A DNA stretch of 6,109 nt from RAM1 sp040376925 (GTDB taxonomy: Bacteria > Pseudomonadota > Gammaproteobacteria > Burkholderiales > Burkholderiaceae_C), in assembly GCA_040376925.1 (NCBI GenBank), contig JBEIPU010000189.1, forward strand, positions 1 to 6,109, written 5' to 3'. Below are positions 1 through 4,507 of this stretch, piece by piece. Under the pieces are notes generated by a model, which ran no database searches, was not told the DNA's origin, and was given only the letters and a program-made list of their open reading frames with translations. The translations under genes and the position numbers were made by a program. How positions within the stretch are numbered: the stretch's first letter is position 1; each line of letters starts with the position of its first letter.

Positions 1-879
1 GAGCGCCAGCGCCACGATGACCGTGCCGCCGTGGCCGTGCACGATGGGCTTGGGCAGGCCGGTGGTGCCGCTGGAATAGACGATCCACAGCGGGTGGTCA
101 AACGGCAGCCACAGCGGCTCGAACGCTGCGGTGGCCGCGTCGCTGCGCGCGGTGGTGTCGGTCATCAGCGCGAACGGCTGCAGCGGCGCCAGCGCCGCGT
201 CGTCCAGCCCCAGGTTGCGGTGGATCACCACATGCTGCACGCTGGGCAATGCGGCGCGCAGCTCGGCCACCACGGCCACGCGGTCAAAGTCGCGCCCTCC
301 GTACCGCACACCGTCGCAGGCGATCAGCACCTTGGGTGCTATCTGCTTGAAGCGGTCCAGCACGGCGGCCGTACCCATGTCGGGCGCGCAGATGCTCCAC
401 ACGCCGCCCAGGCTCACCACCGCCAGAAAGGCCACCATGGCCTCGGGGATGTTGGGCAGGTAAGCCGCCACGCGGTCACCCGGCTGCAGGCCCTGGGCGC
501 GCAGGTGCAGCGCCATGGACGCCACCTGGCGGCGCAGATCGGGCCAGGACAGCTCGCGGTGCAGGCCGCTTTCATTGCGGCTGATGAGGGCGGGCAAGCC
601 CGCTGCATGGGCCGCGTCCACATGGCGAAACACCTGGTGCGCGTAATTGAACTGCGCACCCGGGAACCATTGCGCCCCCGGCATGGCGCCGCCGGCCAGC
701 ACGGCCGTGTGTGGCGCGGGTGACTGCAGGTCAAAGTAATCCCAGATGCTCTGCCAGAAGGCGCTCAGGTCGTCCACCGACCAGCGCCACAGCGCGTCAT
801 ACGAGTCAAACGACAGGCCGCGTGTCTCGCGCAGCCAGCGCTGGTACAGGGTGATCTGGGGGATGTTCGGGGCGCTCAT
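1..879 (-). CDS. Acetoacetyl-CoA synthetase-type acyl-CoA ligase, N-terminal part (3' end outside window)
   Basis: This is an ANL-superfamily adenylate-forming enzyme, most like acetoacetate-CoA ligase. It would make an acyl-adenylate from acid and ATP, then the CoA thioester, in the cytoplasm. The frame stays open from the ATG at 879 to base 1, giving 293 of roughly 650 expected residues. The N-terminal cap typical of acetyl/acetoacetyl-CoA synthetases is visible (YDALWRWSVDDLSAFW, about 27-42, then WDYF). A WFPGAQFNYA segment follows, then CAPDMG, which matches the family's PDFG-type stretch. The P-loop signature YSSGTTGLPKP is at 268-278. No in-frame start exists just upstream, and the next Met is well inside the cap, so 879 is the likely start. 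The Shine-Dalgarno is poor: the nearest AAGG lies about 15 nt upstream. The gene is last of four in the leftward operon, 30 bp after the SnoaL-like gene. The family call is firm. Acetoacetate as substrate is less sure, because the C-terminal domain is missing and relatives may take other beta-keto acids. Confidence 0.85.
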   Translation of the reverse strand, partial: MSAPNIPQITLYQRWLRETRGLSFDSYDALWRWSVDDLSAFWQSIWDYFDLQSPAPHTAVLAGGAMPGAQWFPGAQFNYAHQVFRHVDAAHAAGLPALISRNESGLHRELSWPDLRRQVASMALHLRAQGLQPGDRVAAYLPNIPEAMVAFLAVVSLGGVWSICAPDMGTAAVLDRFKQIAPKVLIACDGVRYGGRDFDRVAVVAELRAALPSVQHVVIHRNLGLDDAALAPLQPFALMTDTTARSDAATAAFEPLWLPFDHPLWIVYSSGTTGLPKPIVHGHGGTVIVALAL

Positions 880-909
880 GCATACAGCATAAGACCTTGG
901 CGAACATGC

Positions 910-1323
910 TCAGGCAGGGTTGGGCCGGATGGCCATGCGGATGCGCCGCGCCTTGATGCGCCAGCCCGATGGCGTGTTCTGGTAGTCGTCGTCATACTGC
1001 ACCACCGCGGGCAAACCGGTTTGCGTCGCGATGCCGTCCGGCCCGGTGCTTCGGCCCTGAAAGAACAGCACGTAGCAGGCGCCCACGGCGGTATCGGACG
1101 AGGTGAAGTCAATGCTGATGTTCGTGCACAGGTGCCGGGTGGTCACCGCCGGGTCGCGCGCGTCCAGAAAGCGGGCGATTTCGGCGCGGCCCGTCAGCAC
1201 GGCGCCCATGCGGTCCAGTACCCCGTCGTCGGTAAAAAGCGCCAGCAAGGCGCCGTAGCGCCGCGCGTCAATGTGGTTGGCAAAGTCCACGCAAAGGCGG
1301 GTGCATTCGTCCAGGCGGTTCAT
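910..1323 (-). CDS. SnoaL/NTF2-like fold protein (137 aa), putative isomerase, dehydratase or accessory protein
   Basis: A small single-domain cytoplasmic protein of 137 residues, the usual size for SnoaL-like/NTF2-like proteins. The N-terminal helix pair has the family pattern FANHIDARRYGALLALFTDDG (14-34 region). Then come D37, a G-R-x-E-I turn (45-49), and an R-H-x-x-T-N motif (R63, H64, N68) where many family members put active-site residues. The C-terminal half is beta-rich and ends WRIKARRIRM, the typical last strand. Related folds include scytalone dehydratase, ketosteroid isomerase and beta subunits of ring-hydroxylating dioxygenases, so the fold alone does not give the reaction. No dioxygenase alpha subunit is present, so a beta-subunit role is not supported here. 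The start ATG lies 6 bp after the dioxygenase stop. A GAGGG (1331-1327) overlapping that stop codon can serve as Shine-Dalgarno, so the two genes are probably translationally coupled. A role in rearranging or hydrating the ring-cleavage product is inference from context. Confidence 0.8.
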   Translation of the reverse strand: MNRLDECTRLCVDFANHIDARRYGALLALFTDDGVLDRMGAVLTGRAEIARFLDARDPAVTTRHLCTNISIDFTSSDTAVGACYVLFFQGRSTGPDGIATQTGLPAVVQYDDDYQNTPSGWRIKARRIRMAIRPNPA

Positions 1324-1329
1324 CGGCCC

Positions 1330-1911
1330 TCAGCCCATCAATGAGCCGCGAATGTCCGACACGGGCAGCTGCTCGCGGCGTGGCAGCAACTCGGATTCAG
1401 GCACACCCGCGCGCAGCCTGGCCAGCATGACCTCGGGGTCAAACTCCACGCCGATGGGGTTGAGCTCAAAGTGCGGCCCGTGCATGAACTCATTGGCGCC
1501 GTCCACGGTGTCAAAACAATCGGCCTGGAATTCCATCTGGTTGCCGTCGGGGTCGGCGTAATACAAGGAGATGGTCACGCCATGGTGGATGCACCAGTAC
1601 GGCAAGACGCCCTTGTGCTTGAGCTCCAGGTATTTTTCCAGCAGCTCGGTCAGGCTGCTGTATCCGTAGGCCACATGATCCATGCCCGGCTGACCCACAG
1701 GCGCGCGGGTATCCGATTCACCCTTGAGGATGCCCAGGTTGAGCAGGGCCACGCGGTGGTGCTCGTCGTCATAGGTCACGAATGCGATCACCGGGTTCTG
1801 GTACTGGACCTTGCCGTTGAAGACCGTCACATACCAGCGCAGCATGTCGTCAAACCGGTAGCTGCGATACACCACGTGGGCAAAATTCCTGGGCCGGATT
1901 CCGTTGGACAT
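1330..1911 (-). CDS. Small VOC-fold extradiol (catechol 2,3-dioxygenase-type) ring-cleavage dioxygenase, 193 aa
   Basis: This is a vicinal-oxygen-chelate protein with two beta-alpha-beta-beta-beta modules (about 8-60 and 76-130) plus a C-terminal tail. The Fe(II) ligands of type I extradiol dioxygenases are where expected: H12 opening module 1, H79 (MDHVAY) opening module 2, and E127 in the last strand (NQMEF). The stretch from I108 to E127 (H110, L116, Y117, D120, P121, G123, E127) fits the PROSITE extradiol ring-cleavage signature as I remember it, including the second-sphere His and Tyr. The predicted reaction is meta-cleavage of a catechol by O2. At 193 aa it is about two-thirds the length of two-domain BphC/XylE enzymes and resembles the one-domain class. 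An upstream in-frame ATG at 1941 is rejected because an AAGGAGA Shine-Dalgarno (1924-1918) sits 6 nt before the ATG at 1911. The gene follows the FAH gene by 22 bp. The substrate is unknown, and a non-oxygenase VOC function is possible but less likely given the intact signature. Confidence 0.83.
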   Translation of the reverse strand: MSNGIRPRNFAHVVYRSYRFDDMLRWYVTVFNGKVQYQNPVIAFVTYDDEHHRVALLNLGILKGESDTRAPVGQPGMDHVAYGYSSLTELLEKYLELKHKGVLPYWCIHHGVTISLYYADPDGNQMEFQADCFDTVDGANEFMHGPHFELNPIGVEFDPEVMLARLRAGVPESELLPRREQLPVSDIRGSLMG

Positions 1912-1917
1912 GGCCTG

Positions 1918-1924
1918 TCTCCTT
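1918..1924 (-). promoter_or_regulatory. Strong Shine-Dalgarno deciding the dioxygenase start
   Basis: On the minus strand AAGGAGA lies 6 nt before the ATG at 1911. It decides for this start over the in-frame ATG at 1941, which would overlap the end of the FAH gene and add ten residues (MFERHTRRQA) upstream of the conserved region. Confidence 0.8.
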
Positions 1925-1933
1925 GTGTGCCGT

Positions 1934-2773
1934 TCAAACAACCTGCTGGCGCTGCGTGCCCAGCGGGCCGGCGTCCAGCGTCATCACATCGCCGCGCTTG
2001 AGGAACACTGGCGACGGCTTCATGCCCAGCCCCACGCCCTGCGGCGTGCCGGTGATGACCACGTCGCCCGGCAGCAGCGTCATGAACTGGCTCAGGTGCG
2101 CCACGATCTGCGCCACCGGGAAAATCATGTCGGCCGTGTTGCTGCGCTGGCGCACTTCACCATTGACGCTGAGCTGCAGGGGAATGGCCTGCGGGTCGGG
2201 CACCTCGTCGCGGGTCACCAACCAGGGACCCAGCGGACCAAAGCCGTCAAAGCTCTTGCCCTTGCCCCACTGGCCGCCGCGCTTGATCTGCCAGTCGCGC
2301 TCGGACACATCGTTGGCCAGGCAATACCCAGCCACATGGTTCAAGGCCTGCTCCGCTGGCACCGACCTGGCCGTCGTGCCGATGACAAAGCCCAGTTCAA
2401 TCTCCCAGTCACCGGTTTGCGCATCAGGCGGCAGCTTCACGTCATCGTTGGGCCCGGCAATCGACGTGATCGCCTTGGTGAACACAACAGGCTCCTTGGG
2501 CAGCTCCATCCCAGCTTCTTGCGCATGCTGGCGGTAGTTCAGGCCAATGGCGATGAACTGGCGCGTGCCGGCCACCGGCGCACCGATGCGCGCGCCCTGC
2601 GGCACCAGCGGCATGCGCTGCAGGTCAATCGCGGCCAGCGCCTGCAGCTTCTCGGGCGCCAGCCAGTCGGGCGTGAAGTCGGGGATCAGCAAGGACAAAT
2701 CCCGGGCGCGGCCCGATGCATCCAGGGCAGCGGGTTTCTCGTGGCCGGCGGGGCCGTGGCGTAGCAGCTTCAT
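1934..2773 (-). CDS. Fumarylacetoacetate hydrolase (FAH) superfamily hydrolase/isomerase, 279 aa
   Basis: A full-length member of the FAH superfamily, which includes fumarylpyruvate hydrolase, acylpyruvase, 2-hydroxyhepta-2,4-diene-1,7-dioate isomerase and ureidoglycolate-lyase-like proteins. These cytoplasmic Mg/Mn enzymes cleave or isomerise diketo or hydroxy-dienoate acids from aromatic ring cleavage. Residues 1-65 form the small N-terminal domain. The catalytic domain starts at RQFIAIGLNYRQHAQE (71-86), with H83 and E86 where the catalytic pair usually sits. The metal ligands are E124 and E126 (DWEIELGFVIG) and D155 (NDVSERD). K173 (GKGKSFDGF) and the ITGTPQGVG loop complete the site. The length of 279 aa is normal for this branch and shorter than true fumarylacetoacetases (about 420 aa), so it is unlikely to be the homogentisate-pathway enzyme. 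The start ATG at 2773 has a weak GAGAAAG (2787-2781) 7 nt upstream. It is the first gene of the leftward operon. Pairing with an extradiol dioxygenase suggests it acts on the meta-cleavage product; the exact reaction cannot be read from sequence. Confidence 0.9.
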   Translation of the reverse strand: MKLLRHGPAGHEKPAALDASGRARDLSLLIPDFTPDWLAPEKLQALAAIDLQRMPLVPQGARIGAPVAGTRQFIAIGLNYRQHAQEAGMELPKEPVVFTKAITSIAGPNDDVKLPPDAQTGDWEIELGFVIGTTARSVPAEQALNHVAGYCLANDVSERDWQIKRGGQWGKGKSFDGFGPLGPWLVTRDEVPDPQAIPLQLSVNGEVRQRSNTADMIFPVAQIVAHLSQFMTLLPGDVVITGTPQGVGLGMKPSPVFLKRGDVMTLDAGPLGTQRQQVV

Positions 2774-2800
2774 GGTCGGTCTTTCTCGTCAAGTGGCGTG

Positions 2801-2830
2801 ATCCTAGGAGGCCGCCGCCGTCGCTGCCAG
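2801..2830 (-). promoter_or_regulatory. Candidate sigma70-type promoter of the FAH operon
   Basis: Read on the minus strand, CTGGCA (2830-2825) and TAGGAT (2806-2801) are separated by 18 bp. Each matches four of six bases of the sigma70 consensus. Transcription would begin near 2794, leaving a leader of about 20 nt before the ATG at 2773. The weak match suits an activated promoter. This was found by eye and not scored. Confidence 0.35.
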
Positions 2831-2849
2831 ATGGAAAAACTCGGCTTGC

Positions 2850-2866
2850 GATACATCCGCCGTATC
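2850..2866. promoter_or_regulatory. Candidate LysR-type operator (GATAC-N7-GTATC)
   Basis: A perfect 5-bp inverted repeat with a 7-bp spacer contains the T-N11-A arrangement (T2852, A2864) typical of LysR-family recognition sites. Its centre at 2858 is about 64 bp upstream of the predicted start of the FAH operon transcript (near 2794), where LysR activators usually bind. It is also upstream of the plus-strand gene, so one protein could act on both units. No LysR gene is in the window, so the regulator is inferred. Confidence 0.42.
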
Positions 2867-2884
2867 AGTCCACCGATTCCGGAA

Positions 2885-2927
2885 CTGCATCGGTTTCACA
2901 GATGCGGCATCTATCCGGCTGCATCGG
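2885..2927. repeat. GCATC-element cluster: 13-bp palindrome between 9-bp direct repeats
   Basis: CTGCATCGG occurs at 2885-2893 and identically at 2919-2927, 34 bp apart. Between them AGATGCGGCATCT (2900-2912) is a palindrome with 6-bp arms and one central base. The core GCATC or its complement thus appears four times in 43 bp. The cluster ends just before a possible plus-strand -10 (TACGAT, 2935-2940), a place where a regulator could act on amidohydrolase/monooxygenase transcription. The sequence shows the repeats; operator function is inference. Confidence 0.4.
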
Positions 2928-2960
2928 CGCTTCCTACGATCTGCGCCAGACCTCTTCCCC

Positions 2961-2976
2961 AAGGACTCAAGGACTC
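2961..2976 (+). promoter_or_regulatory. Tandem duplicated Shine-Dalgarno (AAGGACTC twice)
   Basis: Two exact adjacent copies of AAGGACTC precede the amidohydrolase ATG at 2979. The second copy places AAGGA 5 nt before the start codon, good spacing; the first is one repeat unit further out and could act as a standby site. This fixes the start at 2979. Confidence 0.65.
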
Positions 2977-2978
2977 CC

Positions 2979-4460
2979 ATGACAAATGCCCACAAATTGC
3001 TTCCCGGTTGCACCCGCGCGGCCCTGGCACTGGCCTGCGTGGCCGTCGCCTCGTGCGCGGCGCCCGGCCCCGGCCCGGTCCAGGTGCAAAGCGGCCTGGT
3101 GCTGAAAAACGTGACGGTGGTGGACGTGCGCGCCGGCCGCGTACAGCCGGGCATGAATGTCGTCATCGACAACGGCCAGATCCGTGAGGTCACCCCGCGG
3201 CCGGTGCAGGCCGGTGCCGCTGCCGTGGTGGTGGATGCCCCGGGCAAATTCGTGGTGCCGGGCTACATGGACATGCACACCCATGCCCTGCCCCGGGCGG
3301 CGCAGCAGCCCCACCTGTGGCCGCTGTTCGTGGCACACGGCATCACCGGTGTGCGCGAAATGGCGGGCAGCCCCGAGCTGATCCAGGCGGCTCAGGCGCT
3401 GAATGCGCAAAGCGCGGCCGGCCGCGTGGTGGCGCCCGAGGTCACGGCGATTGCCGGGCCGCTGTTCGTGGGCGCGCCCAACGCCCAGGCCGCGGCCGCG
3501 CTGGTGGGTCAGCACAAGGCCATGGGCGCCAGCTTCGTCAAGGCCATCGCGGGCTCGCGCGAAGCGACGCTTGCGATGCTGGCCGAAGCGCGCAAGCAGG
3601 CCTTGCCAGTGGCAGGCCACACGCCGCTGTTCGTGACGGCCGAGGAAGCCGCCGCTGCAGGCTGGACCTCGATCGAACACCTGGGCGCAGGCCTGGGCAT
3701 CATGCTGGACTGCGCCGCCGACCCGGACGCGATCCGCCAGGCTATCGCGCGCGGCGAAGGGGCACGCCCGCCGTTCTCGCCCGCGGTGATCCTCACGCCC
3801 ATGCTGTTTCGCGCCATGGACGCGCCGTTTTACAAGCGCGTGCTGGAAACCTACGACGCACGCAAGTGCGAGGCGATTGCCGCATCTTTTGCCCGGCACA
3901 AGACCTGGCAGGTGCCGTCGCTGATCCGCGTGCGGACCATGATGTACAGCGACGCGGCGCAGTACCGCAACCACCCGGACCTGGTTTATGTGGACAAGGC
4001 CACCCGCGCCCAGTGGGAGAACCTGGGCCAGCAATACGAGCGCGTGCCCAGGGACGCAACCGACGCCTTTCGCGCCTACTACGAACAGCAGAAAAAGCTG
4101 CTGCCGATGTTCAGGCGCGCGGGTGTGCCCATGGTGACGGGCAGCGACTTTGGCGGGATCTGGGTGGTGGCGGGCGCCAGCCTGCACCATGAGTTCGCCG
4201 AGCTGGCCGCCGCTGGCCTGGCGCCGCTGGACATCCTGCAGATGACCACGCTGAACGCCGCCGCCTTCCTGGGGCGCGGCGCCACCGAAGGCGCGGTGGA
4301 ACCCGGCAAGAGGGCCAACCTGGTGCTGCTGGATGCCAACCCGCTGGACGACGTCGCCCACCTGGGCCGCATCCACAGCGTGGTGCTCAACGGCCGCCAC
4401 CACGCCCCCGAAGCGCTGGCCCGGATGAAGGCCGAGGCTGTGGCCGCCGCCGCGCGCTGA
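2979..4460 (+). CDS. Predicted lipoprotein metal-dependent amidohydrolase (imidazolonepropionase/prolidase-like), 493 aa
   Basis: An amidohydrolase-superfamily enzyme, likely with a binuclear metal site, that would hydrolyse an amide, ester or related bond. The N-terminus is a lipoprotein signal: basic residues K6 and R13, a hydrophobic stretch (14-25), and lipobox V-A-S-C with C26 lipidated. Position +2 is Ala rather than Asp, which favours the outer membrane. A beta-sandwich segment (about 38-95, LKNVTVVDVRAGRV) leads into the TIM barrel. Metal ligands are H100 and H102 (DMHTH), K188 as the bridging carboxylated lysine (SFVKAI), H214 (AGHT), H234 (SIEHL) and D390 (TGSDFGG). The C-terminal sandwich returns with VEPGKRANLVLLDANPL. 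The set looks complete, so the enzyme should be active. The start is fixed by the tandem Shine-Dalgarno. The monooxygenase follows after 43 bp on the same strand with no terminator between them. The substrate is unknown; relatives include dipeptidases, carboxypeptidase-like enzymes and imidazolonepropionase. Placement beside ring-attacking enzymes suggests a role in uncovering the substrate, which is inference. Confidence 0.87.
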   Translation: MTNAHKLLPGCTRAALALACVAVASCAAPGPGPVQVQSGLVLKNVTVVDVRAGRVQPGMNVVIDNGQIREVTPRPVQAGAAAVVVDAPGKFVVPGYMDMHTHALPRAAQQPHLWPLFVAHGITGVREMAGSPELIQAAQALNAQSAAGRVVAPEVTAIAGPLFVGAPNAQAAAALVGQHKAMGASFVKAIAGSREATLAMLAEARKQALPVAGHTPLFVTAEEAAAAGWTSIEHLGAGLGIMLDCAADPDAIRQAIARGEGARPPFSPAVILTPMLFRAMDAPFYKRVLETYDARKCEAIAASFARHKTWQVPSLIRVRTMMYSDAAQYRNHPDLVYVDKATRAQWENLGQQYERVPRDATDAFRAYYEQQKKLLPMFRRAGVPMVTGSDFGGIWVVAGASLHHEFAELAAAGLAPLDILQMTTLNAAAFLGRGATEGAVEPGKRANLVLLDANPLDDVAHLGRIHSVVLNGRHHAPEALARMKAEAVAAAAR

Positions 4461-4483
4461 AGCACCGCGGCACCCATTTTTCA

Positions 4484-4507
4484 ATGAAAGCAGAGGCGTC
4501 AAATTGA
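4484..4507 (+). other. Seven-codon ORF overlapping the monooxygenase TTG start
   Basis: ATG at 4484 opens a frame MKAEASN that stops at TGA 4505-4507, overlapping the TTG start codon (4504-4506) in the arrangement TTGA. Such overlap can couple translation by re-initiation. It has no clear Shine-Dalgarno of its own (the upstream bases are T-rich), so it may be chance. Reported as a possible coupling device, not as a proven peptide. Confidence 0.25.

Larger units (their letters stand above)
2774..2978. promoter_or_regulatory. Divergent intergenic control region
   Basis: The 205 bp separates the start codons of the leftward FAH operon and the rightward amidohydrolase gene, so promoters for both units should lie here. 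Its central part (about 2831-2945) looks less GC-rich than the flanking genes. It holds a LysR-type dyad (2850-2866), a cluster of GCATC elements (2885-2927), a possible minus-strand -35/-10 pair (2830-2801) and a tandem Shine-Dalgarno (2961-2976). I saw no convincing small gene here; open frames crossing it lack ribosome sites and family motifs. A weak TACGAT (2935-2940) could be the -10 of the plus-strand promoter. It lacks a matching -35, as at activator-dependent promoters. Confidence 0.75.

Noticed and set aside
31..723. A 230-codon plus-strand frame in the left 0.7 kb
   Set aside because: It is antisense to the acyl-CoA ligase, whose P-loop and N-terminal cap are unmistakable on the minus strand.
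1912..1941. Longer N-terminus for the dioxygenase starting at 1941
   Set aside because: It would overlap the FAH stop and would contain the strong Shine-Dalgarno inside its coding sequence; the ATG at 1911 has ideal spacing to it.
1904..2764. A 286-codon plus-strand frame opposite the FAH gene
   Set aside because: The FAH metal-site and TGTPQGVG motifs on the minus strand prove the true coding strand. The plus frame has low-complexity composition and no recognisable family.
1934..2773. Identifying the FAH protein as true fumarylacetoacetase of homogentisate breakdown
   Set aside because: It is 279 residues and lacks the long N-terminal domain of that enzyme, and the neighbouring dioxygenase is of VOC type, not a homogentisate dioxygenase.
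2877..2884. TTCCGGAA palindrome in the intergenic region
   Set aside because: An isolated 8-bp palindrome is expected by chance in this composition and does not fit the spacing of the two better operator candidates.
4461..4503. Possible terminator between amidohydrolase and monooxygenase because of the T-run at 4477-4481
   Set aside because: No stem-loop precedes the T-run; the only symmetry is the 6-bp CCGCGG without a loop. Read-through into the monooxygenase is more likely.
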